Assembly (NCBI GenBank): GCA_943788935.1
Contig: CALSSE010000007.1
Location: 163,871 to 227,870, forward strand
Source: an uncultured bacterium
GTDB taxonomy: Bacteria > Myxococcota_A > Bradymonadia > UBA7976 > VGTA01
DNA length: 64,000 bases
Direction: 5' to 3'
Below, one piece after another: positions 33,764 through 42,478 of this stretch. Both the position numbers and the translations under genes were made by a program. Below the pieces are notes generated by a model. The model made no database searches, was not told the DNA's origin, and was given only the letters and a program-made list of their open reading frames with translations. Positions within the stretch are counted from its first letter, which is position 1. Every line of letters begins with the position of its first letter.

Positions 33764-35955
33764 GCGATGCTGCTGTCATGAAGAGGAGCGGGAGTGCCCA
33801 CTTTAATTGGCGATGGAGAGTTTATCAGGGCTGTTTACTTATTTTCACCATGCTTGGTTGCCAACAGCTTTCAGAGACCGTTGAAGGGCCTCTCACTGAG
33901 ACTGAGCGATCTAATGTGGAAGTGTTTGAGCTGAGTTTAAATATCAGTTTTGGCGATGAGCTACGACATCTCGCTCGAGCGAATCGAGCCCTTGGTATTG
34001 AGATCTATGATGTGGAGAGTGGTCTGCTCGAGCGGAGAGAGTGGTTAGATTATGAGATTTTATCTCTTCAGAGTCAGTTAGAGGGAGACCGAGGAGAGCT
34101 GATGATTAGCCCGATTCAACCTCTCTCGCTAAGTCTAGGTGTCTATAGGATTTATCTCTTCTTGCGCGGCGAAGAAGAGAACCTCATCGAGAGGAGCGGG
34201 ACCCCACTATCGATCTCTTGTCCTCAGCCTTTTACCCTTCGCTCTCCGCTTACCGAGAGAGACCTCGATATGGCGAGTACTTCATGGACAGGACGGGTTC
34301 AAGGAGATAAAGAACTGACGCTTCTCTTTACCAATAGAACATGCGGCCCCGGCGAGCTCTCAACCTCACTGAAAGGAGAGCTCATCTTACCTTTTCATGA
34401 AGACCAGTCGACCATGAAGGGCCTAATGCTACATCTCTCTCCTCGAGACAACGCTGAGTCTATCGCTCCGTTAACGATCCCTTTGTCGAGGTATATTCGT
34501 CAGATAGACGATGAGAGATACGAATATAGCGTTAATCAATTACCGAGTGGCTCTTTTGATCTACAGTTATTTGTAGATTCAGACGGGGATTCTTTACCAA
34601 GCCCTTGTGATATGAGTTCAAGATCAGGTGGAGACCTGTGGGCCTCTGAAGATCTGGCTGAGGTCAGCTTGCAGAGAGGTGAACAGCTGTCTATCGAAGC
34701 GCCGATTACCGTCTCTTCGGTCATGGAGTGTGATGAGATTAGACGTATAGAGGAACGTAGCGGCCAGTCGATTGTTTATCAGGGTCAGCTCGATCTCAAT
34801 GAGCTCTTAAGGACAGCGATCCGCTTTTCTCCTGATGGTCAAGTCTTCTTCTCCGAGCAACGACGCTCACTTCCACCCTATCGGTTTCTTTATGGAACCC
34901 CACTGTTTAACTTACAGGAAGCGATCATCGCCGAAGGCCGCTTTACTGTATATTTAGAGCCTATGGCAGACCCTTCCACAGAAGAAGTGATGACTGAGCT
35001 CGCTATGTGGGTGGATGAAGGCTCTGATCGTATCCTCACTCCCTGTGATGACTTGGCTGACCTAGGAGTCGACTTGTGGTGGTGGACTGGGAGTAGAGCT
35101 CGACTCAGACCGCTTTCGCTCATGGGCGAAGAGTCAAATCTCATCACTCCAGAGTTGATTACGGTCTCACGACGCTGCGACTCACCAGAGTCGCTTCTTG
35201 AGATCGATTTTCAACTCAACTTTATGTGGCCGGAGCTCAGTTCATCGAGACCGCTAATCCTTGTCTATGAAGATCTATTGAGTGGACAGATCTATCAGAG
35301 CACTCTGAGAGACATCGCACCGTTAGACATCTCTTCTCCACTCAAGGTCAGCAGGAGACTTCCCGCCGGCGCCTATTTATTAAGTGCTTATATCGATCAA
35401 GATCTAAACTCTCTCTTCACGCCCTGTACTGAGCAGAGTTTAGGTGATCGATTCAGTTCATCGAGATCGACGATCGTCTCTCTTGATCTAGGTGAGATTG
35501 GAGAGGTCTCATTGTCAGTAATTCCCAGAGATTGTCCGGAGAGTCGATCTACACCCATCATCACTTTGATCTCAGCTTTAACCGGTGAGACTCTCTCTCC
35601 TGAAGAGGTCAGCTCATGGATTAACGCCCAACCTATACCCGCAGACTTATGCGCTGAAAGAGAAGCCTATCTCTCGTTAAATGACCCTAACCTACTCAGC
35701 AGGAATCAAAGGGTATTATCTCTGTTTGATGGTTGTCTATCACTCTCAGAGAGCAGACTCTCATTACAACCTCTACCGGCAGGGGGATATGTGGTTAAGG
35801 CATGTGTTCCTATCGCTACAGACCTAAGATCAGAGCTACAATCGACTGAATGTGCCTCTCCGGTTTATTGGAGAGGAGAGACTTCCTTTACGCTGAGCGA
35901 GGTGCCTACCCAAGACATTGAAATCTCGATGGCTGCTGCCTGCGCTTGTCCGTAA
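33757..35955 (+). CDS. Modular lipoprotein with three related repeats
   Basis: The likely start is ATG 33757, overlapping the SixA stop by 7 bases; a longer frame upstream lies inside the SixA gene. The protein (~732 residues) has lipobox FTMLGC (Cys35). Three stretches in the mature part share a pattern of PSG/PAG plus aromatic strand, acidic loop, then L/FxPC: FVDSDGDSLPSPCD, WVDEGSDRILTPCDD and YIDQDLNSLFTPC. This suggests repeated beta-sandwich modules with a conserved Cys. The C-terminus ends ACACP. I recognise no named family. Envelope location is secure; function is unknown. Confidence 0.75.
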   Translation: MLSDAAVMKRSGSAHFNWRWRVYQGCLLIFTMLGCQQLSETVEGPLTETERSNVEVFELSLNISFGDELRHLARANRALGIEIYDVESGLLERREWLDYEILSLQSQLEGDRGELMISPIQPLSLSLGVYRIYLFLRGEEENLIERSGTPLSISCPQPFTLRSPLTERDLDMASTSWTGRVQGDKELTLLFTNRTCGPGELSTSLKGELILPFHEDQSTMKGLMLHLSPRDNAESIAPLTIPLSRYIRQIDDERYEYSVNQLPSGSFDLQLFVDSDGDSLPSPCDMSSRSGGDLWASEDLAEVSLQRGEQLSIEAPITVSSVMECDEIRRIEERSGQSIVYQGQLDLNELLRTAIRFSPDGQVFFSEQRRSLPPYRFLYGTPLFNLQEAIIAEGRFTVYLEPMADPSTEEVMTELAMWVDEGSDRILTPCDDLADLGVDLWWWTGSRARLRPLSLMGEESNLITPELITVSRRCDSPESLLEIDFQLNFMWPELSSSRPLILVYEDLLSGQIYQSTLRDIAPLDISSPLKVSRRLPAGAYLLSAYIDQDLNSLFTPCTEQSLGDRFSSSRSTIVSLDLGEIGEVSLSVIPRDCPESRSTPIITLISALTGETLSPEEVSSWINAQPIPADLCAEREAYLSLNDPNLLSRNQRVLSLFDGCLSLSESRLSLQPLPAGGYVVKACVPIATDLRSELQSTECASPVYWRGETSFTLSEVPTQDIEISMAAACACP

Positions 35956-36067
35956 AGAGAATCGATATCTTCTTTGAGGATTGATCGCTAGAGAGTCAAC
36001 GTGATAGGTGATATTTCATCTGTTGAGCGTTCTCTGTAAGAGCGTGATTGTTCGTCAGGCTTTGTTT

Positions 36068-37582
36068 ATGTCAAATTTAGAGATCATCTTCTTAAGCGCT
36101 TACTTCTTCACTTTGTTAGTGCTGTGCTTCTATGGCAGCCATCGATACAAAATGGCCTACCTGTATAAGAGATATAGGGAGTCTCCACCGAGAGAGCCAG
36201 GGTCGATTGAGGATGTCTTTGAGCGGGCTCCGAGAGTCCTCATCCAGCTCCCCGTTTATAATGAGAGGTATGTCGTTGAGAGGTTAATCGCGCGAGTATG
36301 TGAGCTCAAATATCCTCACGAGCGGATGATGATTCAAGTACTTGACGACTCGACTGATGACTCGACGATGATCGCTGAACGCGCTGTGGATCATTGGGCA
36401 TCATTAGGCTATCCTATTGAGTATCGCCATCGAGCAGATCGTGTGGGCTTTAAAGCGGGCGCCTTGGAAGCGGGATTAAGAGCTCAGCCTGATTATGAGT
36501 TTATAGCTATATTTGACGCTGACTTTCTGCCGGAAGTAGATTTCTTGGAGCGTCTGATACCGCACTTTAGCGATTCAGGTATCGGTATGGTTCAAGCGCG
36601 ATGGGAGCATCTGAACAGAGAAGACTCTCTCCTCACCCAGTCCCAAGCGATTCTCCTCGATGGTCACTTTATGATCGAGCATACCGCCCGTAATCGAGCA
36701 GGCTATTTTTTTAACTTTAATGGTACGGCAGGGATGTGGCGACGAACATGTATCGAGGAGGCCGGTGGATGGCAGCATGACACGATCACCGAAGATCTAG
36801 ATCTCTCTTATCGGGCACAGTTGGAGGGATGGAGATTCCTGTATTTAAATGATGTGAAAGCCCCCGCCGAGCTTCCTGTAGAAATCAATGCCTTTAAGAA
36901 TCAGCAGCATCGATGGGCTAAGGGGTCGATCCAAGTCGCCTTAAAAATACTCCCTCGTCTCCTTAGGAGCCCTGTCTCTTATGGGATTAAGTATGAGGCT
37001 TTTTGTCATCTCACTGGTAACATCGCTTATTTGATGATGGTTTTACTCTCTTTAATGCATCCCTTCGCTATCCAACTGAGAGTTGATCATGGATGGCGTC
37101 AAGCGGTCTTAATCGATCTTCCATTCTTTCTCGGTGCGACGATCTCAGTGGTTATCTTCTTTGCGCTCAGTCAGCTAGAAGTTAGCCCTGAGCGAGGGAG
37201 ACAGCGACTACGTTATTTACCCGCAGTGCTCGGGATAGGAATCGGACTCACGATCAACAATGCCAAAGCGACCATAGAGGCTCTTATGGGTCAGCGATCT
37301 CCCTTCGTGAGGACTCCTAAATGGGCTTCGAGTTATATGGCGAGTGATCGTTCGGTCATTCAGAGTTCATATCGTGGGACTCGAGGCATTTTACCTATTC
37401 TAGAGCTGTGCTTAGCCTTATACTATGCGAATACGATTGCTTACTGTATTAGCGAAGAGCTGTGGTTCGCTCTCCCCTTTATGTTCTTGTTTTTTTGGGG
37501 CTTTTTCTACACAGCATGTTTGAGTCTCTTTCAGGCTTCCTGGCTAGAGCGGAGAGCCTTGAGGTTGCATAGAGGTACATAA
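36068..37582 (+). CDS. Processive GT2 glycosyltransferase, CslA-like
   Basis: This ~504-residue inner-membrane glycosyltransferase family 2 protein shows the D,D,D,QxxRW pattern of polysaccharide synthases: PVYNERY near the start of the domain, FDADFLPE, TEDLDLSYR, and QQHRW. One membrane segment precedes the catalytic domain (SAYFFTLLVLCFYG) and several follow it. The layout resembles mannan/glucomannan-synthase-like (CslA) and related bacterial enzymes, though the sugar cannot be predicted. I prefer ATG 36068 to a GTG at 36008 because the first membrane segment begins just after it. Neither has a strong ribosome site. Confidence 0.87.
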   Translation: MSNLEIIFLSAYFFTLLVLCFYGSHRYKMAYLYKRYRESPPREPGSIEDVFERAPRVLIQLPVYNERYVVERLIARVCELKYPHERMMIQVLDDSTDDSTMIAERAVDHWASLGYPIEYRHRADRVGFKAGALEAGLRAQPDYEFIAIFDADFLPEVDFLERLIPHFSDSGIGMVQARWEHLNREDSLLTQSQAILLDGHFMIEHTARNRAGYFFNFNGTAGMWRRTCIEEAGGWQHDTITEDLDLSYRAQLEGWRFLYLNDVKAPAELPVEINAFKNQQHRWAKGSIQVALKILPRLLRSPVSYGIKYEAFCHLTGNIAYLMMVLLSLMHPFAIQLRVDHGWRQAVLIDLPFFLGATISVVIFFALSQLEVSPERGRQRLRYLPAVLGIGIGLTINNAKATIEALMGQRSPFVRTPKWASSYMASDRSVIQSSYRGTRGILPILELCLALYYANTIAYCISEELWFALPFMFLFFWGFFYTACLSLFQASWLERRALRLHRGT

Positions 37583-37650
37583 GACCTCTGTTGATTGACT
37601 GACTAATATAGTGCGAAGAAGAACTAGAAGAACTTATAGTGTGATTGTGA

Positions 37651-38376
37651 TCACTCCTCGGGTGGCATCGGAGTAGGAGGCTCAACAGAATCGATTTCCT
37701 CTCCCATGGTAGTTAAGTCTTCTGTTTGATCCTCTGAGCTGTCGTCACTGTTATTGGTTAACATATTTAAGTCATCGGCGTCTTCACCGATCAAATCGTT
37801 GATCCAAGTAGGGTCTCCGCCCTCTTCTCCTGCGATAAGTGGGAACAGCTGCTCATGTAAGATCTCTTCGTTATAGCGAAGGGTGAACCACAGGATATAG
37901 GTCTCCCCTTCTGCTAAGAGAGTGGTGAGATCAAGACTTCTAGAGCGGCTACCTTCTACAAAGATCGCGCTCTTCTCAGGGCTTGCCTCTCGCATCTCTT
38001 CCTGTTGATAACCGATGATCTCTCGGTCGTGATTCACGAGTTCAAATGTCCAAGTGATCACTCCGATTCCGTCCTCATCGACTAGGCCGATGAGGTAACC
38101 GACGTCAAAATCAAGAATATAGGACCCACCATCACTCCTCATTAATGACCACTCATTGAGCCCCAAATGGGCTTGGTTATATGTGTCATTAATCTCCTCT
38201 TTTACCACGCAACCCATAGAAAAATTGATGATGATGAGAGGGAGGAGGATCGTATAGAGTCCCCTCTTGAGCTGATGACGATCAGTCTTCAAAGAGGCGC
38301 GGATCATTGAGAATAAGGATGATATGTCCATAAATCGCTTCGCTGATAATGAGGTGAGAGAGGAGTAATGATTCAC
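37651..38376 (-). CDS. Lipoprotein with acidic C-terminus
   Basis: The 241-residue product has a long basic lead, a hydrophobic run and lipobox FSMGC (Cys56). The mature part forms one probable beta-sandwich domain (GSYILDFDVGYLIGLVD, YILWFTLRYNEEIL). A very acidic Asp/Glu/Ser-rich tail follows (NNSDDSSEDQTEDL), ending PPTPMPPEE. A GTG at 38376 is supported by TAGGAT upstream; ATGs at codons 16 and 24 are alternatives that give a shorter lead. It converges on the GT2 gene. No family was recognised. Confidence 0.75.
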   Translation of the reverse strand: MNHYSSLTSLSAKRFMDISSLFSMIRASLKTDRHQLKRGLYTILLPLIIINFSMGCVVKEEINDTYNQAHLGLNEWSLMRSDGGSYILDFDVGYLIGLVDEDGIGVITWTFELVNHDREIIGYQQEEMREASPEKSAIFVEGSRSRSLDLTTLLAEGETYILWFTLRYNEEILHEQLFPLIAGEEGGDPTWINDLIGEDADDLNMLTNNSDDSSEDQTEDLTTMGEEIDSVEPPTPMPPEE

Positions 38377-38532
38377 CCAGAGATCCTAACATATTATTGG
38401 CCTCATTTTCATCTCTGAATAATTTCTACACCTTAATATTCACTCTGTTCTTGAGCGGGAGCGAGAGATCATTTAATAAGTCATTGGGAGAGTGTTTAAA
38501 TAGAAGAGGATGCTCATCTTAGTCTGCAAATC

Positions 38533-38548
38533 GTCGGATGAGACCGAC
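38533..38548 (+). promoter_or_regulatory. Small hairpin in the glycogen phosphorylase leader
   Basis: GTCGG and CCGAC flank a 6-base loop 22 bases before the ATG at 38570. The start has no clear Shine-Dalgarno site. The hairpin could influence initiation, but a stem this short is weak evidence. Confidence 0.2.
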
Positions 38549-38569
38549 TTCTAAATACGGATATTTAAT

Positions 38570-40672
38570 ATGTTAAATCAGTTTTCTGACTGTGTTTCTG
38601 CGCTAGAGCGCATCTCAAGCAACCTATGGTGGAGCTGGCAAGCGGGTGGAGATCAACTGTGGGCTCGCTTAAGCCCTCAAATATGGGAAGAGTGCCAGCA
38701 TAGCCCTAAAGCTCTCTTGCGACAACTCGGTGATGACCTCACCGCTGTTTTGAGTGATCAACCTTCTCTGCGAGAAGAGATCCTAGAGTGGGATCAGCGT
38801 CTTACTGATGCTCTTAGCGCTGATGAGACTTGGCATTCCGAGGTCGGCGCTCCCTGTGAAGGTGGAGTGGTTTATTTCTGCTCTGAGTTTGGTCTTCATG
38901 AGTCGATCGCTACTTACTCAGGAGGCCTCGGTATCTTGGCGGGTGATCATGTAAAGAGTGCCTCTGATCTGGGCCTCCCATTCTCGGCGGTTGGTCTGCT
39001 CTATCGTAATGGATATGTGCAGCAGCGCTTAAACGCTGAAGGTGGACAGGAGGCTGAATTCCTCACCTTTAATTTTGAGGACTATCCGGCGGTTCTCGCA
39101 GTCAATGAGTCGGGGCAAACCCTGCGCGTTGAAGCGCCGCTCCTCGATGGAGAGACCTGCCAGTGTCAGGTGTGGGAGATGAGCGTTGGTCGAGTTAAGC
39201 TCTATCTTCTCGATGCTGACCTAGAGGAAAACCCTCCCGAGGTTAGAGCGTTAACCGCGAAGTTATATGGTGGTGATCACATCACTCGTATTCAGCAAGA
39301 GCTCATCCTCGGTGTTGGTGGAGTCAGAGCGCTCCGTGCTCTTGACATTAATCCTCGTGTCTACCACCTCAATGAGGGACATTCTTCTTTTCTAAATCTT
39401 GAGCGTTTAAGAGAGCTCAAAGAGGCAGGGGTGTCATGGTCTGAAAGCGTCGCTCAGGTCAGATCGAGCTCGGTCTTCACGACTCATACACCAGTCGAAG
39501 CCGGTCATGACCGTTTTGATCATGAGACCGCGTGGCGAGGTCTACAATGGTTTGGTGAAACGATGGGGATGAGTCGGGAAGAGGTGCTCAAGCTAGGCCA
39601 ATGGCCTGATGAGACCGATTCGACAGCGCTCTTTAATATGACACTGCTCGCTATGCAGACCTGCGAACACCTCAATGGTGTTGCCGCCTTACATGGTGAG
39701 GTCTCTCGACAAATGTTTAAGCGTTTTTGGGGAGATATTCCTACTGACCAAGTACCTATCACGAGTGTTACTAATGGTGTTCATGCACCAACTTGGCAAT
39801 CTGAGCCGGTTCGACGTTTCCTCTTCGAAGGACTCGGAGAGCTAGGTCCTGAACGGTGGATTGAAGATGAGACGTGGTCGACTGTCGCCCAGCTCTCCAA
39901 TGAGAGTTTATGGGCTGCGAAGTCCTCCTCTCGTCGAGCCTTAATCGAGCTCGCGCGGAGGAGAGAGGCGACTCGTCGCGAGCGACTAGGCTTACCTGTA
40001 TGGGAAGATCGTCTCGATCCTAACGCGCTTACCATTGGTTTCGCTCGTCGCTTCGCTACATACAAGCGCGCGAGTCTCATCTTCAGCGAGATGGATCGCT
40101 TGATCCGCATTTTAGAGGCTGCGCCTGGCCCGGTTCAGCTCTTCTTCGCAGGTAAAGCTCACCCGGCGGATGAAGGAGGGAAAGCTCTAGTCAAGGCGGT
40201 TTATGAAGCCAGTGAGCATCCTGCGCTTAAAGGTCGAGTCCTGCTCATTGAAGATTATGATATCGATGTCGGTCGGGCTATGGTTCAAGGCTCAGATGTA
40301 TGGCTAAACAATCCTCGAAGGCCTAAAGAAGCGAGCGGGACTAGCGGGATGAAAGTTGCTATGAATGGAGGGCTAAACCTCTCTATTCTAGATGGATGGT
40401 GGCCAGAAGGTTACAACGGAGATAATGGGTGGGCGATCGGTGAAGAGAAGGAGTATAGCGATCCGGAGATTCAAGATCGTGAAGACGCGATGTCTCTATA
40501 CCATCTCCTAGAGAATGAAGTGATCCCCACCTTCTTCGATCGAGGAGCTGACGGCTTGCCTCAACGTTGGCTAGAGAGCTCAAAATCAGCGATCGCATCT
40601 TGCACGCCACAATTTCATAGTCACCGACAGGTTCGTGACTACGTGCGCGCGCTTTACTCGATCGCTCGCTGA
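38570..40672 (+). CDS. Alpha-glucan (glycogen) phosphorylase
   Basis: This 700-residue protein is an alpha-glucan phosphorylase of the shorter bacterial/archaeal type, releasing glucose-1-phosphate from glycogen or maltodextrin with PLP as cofactor. The PLP lysine is Lys595 in SGTSGMKVAMNG. Other family blocks include AYSGGLGIL-like YSGGLGILAGDHVKSASDLG, YHLNEGHSSFL, FTTHTPVEAGHD, GFARRFATYKRASL and DGWWPEGYNGDNGWAIG. The length fits that family rather than the ~800-residue GlgP/MalP type. No glycogen synthase lies nearby. The ribosome site is poor. Confidence 0.93.
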   Translation: MLNQFSDCVSALERISSNLWWSWQAGGDQLWARLSPQIWEECQHSPKALLRQLGDDLTAVLSDQPSLREEILEWDQRLTDALSADETWHSEVGAPCEGGVVYFCSEFGLHESIATYSGGLGILAGDHVKSASDLGLPFSAVGLLYRNGYVQQRLNAEGGQEAEFLTFNFEDYPAVLAVNESGQTLRVEAPLLDGETCQCQVWEMSVGRVKLYLLDADLEENPPEVRALTAKLYGGDHITRIQQELILGVGGVRALRALDINPRVYHLNEGHSSFLNLERLRELKEAGVSWSESVAQVRSSSVFTTHTPVEAGHDRFDHETAWRGLQWFGETMGMSREEVLKLGQWPDETDSTALFNMTLLAMQTCEHLNGVAALHGEVSRQMFKRFWGDIPTDQVPITSVTNGVHAPTWQSEPVRRFLFEGLGELGPERWIEDETWSTVAQLSNESLWAAKSSSRRALIELARRREATRRERLGLPVWEDRLDPNALTIGFARRFATYKRASLIFSEMDRLIRILEAAPGPVQLFFAGKAHPADEGGKALVKAVYEASEHPALKGRVLLIEDYDIDVGRAMVQGSDVWLNNPRRPKEASGTSGMKVAMNGGLNLSILDGWWPEGYNGDNGWAIGEEKEYSDPEIQDREDAMSLYHLLENEVIPTFFDRGADGLPQRWLESSKSAIASCTPQFHSHRQVRDYVRALYSIAR

Positions 40673-40681
40673 GTAAGACGC

Positions 40682-41854
40682 TTGGAGAGCTATGACTCAG
40701 ACTTGGAAGCTGATGATACTCGTTGGGTACACATCGCTCACAGAGCGTTAGATCGCCTTATGGAGCTCAGCTCATTGGAGGAGCTCCGCGCGCTGAGAGT
40801 TAGCGTTGACTTTGATCATCCCCAAGAGCTCGAGAGAGCTTTAGAGAGTCTCAAGCAGATTATACAGCGTAACGCTTTGCAGCTGTGTTTACTACAGGTT
40901 AAGTATAAGCCCACTACCCTCACTGCTGAGGCGAGGGCTCTCCATGAGGCCTTCGCGAGAGACTACTCGGAGGTCTCGACCTATCTCCCTCTTTGTCTCC
41001 CCCCCTCGCCTCTAGGGGATCAAGTACAGTGGTCGAGTCCTGAGGCTTGTGAGCAATGTATCTTCTTTGAGGCGCGACGCTGTGGAGGGCTCACTGGAGA
41101 GGAGTGGAGCTCGGCGCCTCAAGCGCGAGGAGAGCTCGCTGGGGGGGCGCTCTCCCCCACTTGGCCTTCAGAGTGGCCTCTCGCTTTCTCCAGAGATGAC
41201 ATTATGGGAGATCCTCCCGTTTGTTATTGGTGGCCTTCACCCCCTCTCATGAAGCGTATGGGAGGGTTGCTAGGCGCATATAATATCAGTCAATTATGGG
41301 ACATTGGTGGGGGGAATGGCTTCTTATCTTGGCTCTTTAAGCGTTCTTGTGCGACTCTCAATGAGTCACTGAATGTCGACCCGGTAGCCGAGATTTACCC
41401 TCAGCCAGAAGGGGTACTTAGCCTCCCGGTAACAGCAGAGGAGGGCTTAGCGCGTATCAGATCTGGTCAGCTCACTTCTCCTGACGCAGTCTTGGTCTCA
41501 TGGCCGACAATGGGAGAGTCCTATCGTGAGATTCTCCGAGAGCTCAATCCACGAGTCATTATACGCGCTACCGATGAGGAGGGCGTCTGTGGGGTGAGGC
41601 GGGGTCATCGCGCTTTAGTCATAAAGGGAGGGAGCGCTAGTGTATTCGCACTCGCCGAATCGATGGAGTCTATCCAAGGTGAAGACCCACTGCGGCTGAC
41701 TACTTATGATGACCTCGAGCCTCCGCTTGGGTATCAGTTGATCCTCAGTGAGTCGGTGTGGGGTTATAGAGACGTTAAAAGAGGGCTGACATCACCTTCT
41801 GGTCGTGTTGTGGTTTTTGCACAGAGACCTCTTAAAGACAGAGAGCCCTCTTAA
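40682..41854 (+). CDS. Unknown protein with methyltransferase-like loop
   Basis: This 390-residue protein starts with TTG at 40682, 9 bases after the phosphorylase stop, without a clear ribosome site, so the start is uncertain. Residues ~200-225 contain LWDIGGGNGFLSWLF, which resembles the SAM-binding glycine loop of Rossmann methyltransferases. Near residue 123, CEQCIFFEARRC is a compact cysteine cluster that could bind metal. There is no signal peptide or membrane segment. The last codons and stop lie in a 19-bp tandem repeat. Function is unknown; a methyltransferase is only a suggestion. Confidence 0.65.
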   Translation: MESYDSDLEADDTRWVHIAHRALDRLMELSSLEELRALRVSVDFDHPQELERALESLKQIIQRNALQLCLLQVKYKPTTLTAEARALHEAFARDYSEVSTYLPLCLPPSPLGDQVQWSSPEACEQCIFFEARRCGGLTGEEWSSAPQARGELAGGALSPTWPSEWPLAFSRDDIMGDPPVCYWWPSPPLMKRMGGLLGAYNISQLWDIGGGNGFLSWLFKRSCATLNESLNVDPVAEIYPQPEGVLSLPVTAEEGLARIRSGQLTSPDAVLVSWPTMGESYREILRELNPRVIIRATDEEGVCGVRRGHRALVIKGGSASVFALAESMESIQGEDPLRLTTYDDLEPPLGYQLILSESVWGYRDVKRGLTSPSGRVVVFAQRPLKDREPS

Positions 41855-41897
41855 AGACAGAGAGCCCTCTTAAAGACAGAGAGCCCTCTTAAAGACA
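41829..41897. repeat. 19-bp tandem repeat over a stop codon
   Basis: Three complete copies of CTCTTAAAGACAGAGAGCC and a partial fourth run from the end of the unknown gene (stop TAA at 41852-41854 in copy two) to just before the stop of the convergent beta-barrel gene. The unit is not a multiple of three. Confidence 0.95.
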
Positions 41898-41903
41898 GCT
41901 ACC

Positions 41904-42413
41904 TCAAAAGCTCAGCATAAGACTGAACTCTGGACTCACAGTTCGGCAGTCTTTTCCGCACTCTATGCCTTGAGTGACCCTCGCTCCAAGACCAAGAAAG
42001 CCCCCTCCTTGTCGTAGAACGATCCCTGCTCTCGCACCAATCGCCGAGGTCTCATCGAGGGGTTGCTCTGAGAGAGCATATTGATAGAAGGCCCCTGCGT
42101 AGGGAACAACCACTCCTAGTTGATAGAGATAGGCGGTGACACCGGGAGTAAAAACATAGATTGAGCTGAGGTCATCATCGAGAGGTACCCACCCTTGAAG
42201 CCCTAGTTCAGCGACCAAACCATCAGCCCAGAAATAACCATAGCGACCTTGAAGGATAAGATAGCTCCCCTCGCCAATGCTCGATGTACCCCCGCCAATG
42301 GAGAGCTGACTCTGTCCTGCGGCGAAGGCGCCCGGAGAGGTCTCAGCGTTAGCGAGCTTAGAAGTGAGACCCACTAATCCTAAACACAGCAGACAAATGA
42401 AGTATTTCATCAT
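41904..42413 (-). CDS. Small outer-membrane beta-barrel protein
   Basis: The start is placed at ATG 42413 (MMKYFICLL), behind CGAGG, rather than at a longer frame. The 169-residue product has a signal peptide ending LANA, then alternating strands such as SYLILQGRYGYFWADGLVAE and VVPYAGAFYQYAL, and ends in EFSLMLSF with a terminal Phe typical of barrels. It is probably an 8-strand barrel of the OmpW/OmpX-like size. It follows the sulfotransferase gene on the same strand (65-base gap) and could be co-transcribed. Function is unknown. Confidence 0.78.
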   Translation of the reverse strand: MMKYFICLLCLGLVGLTSKLANAETSPGAFAAGQSQLSIGGGTSSIGEGSYLILQGRYGYFWADGLVAELGLQGWVPLDDDLSSIYVFTPGVTAYLYQLGVVVPYAGAFYQYALSEQPLDETSAIGARAGIVLRQGGGFLGLGARVTQGIECGKDCRTVSPEFSLMLSF

Positions 42414-42478
42414 ATATAACCTCGAGATGAACTTGGAGTGTAAAACAGATCCCCACAATAGCGACGATACACATCAGT

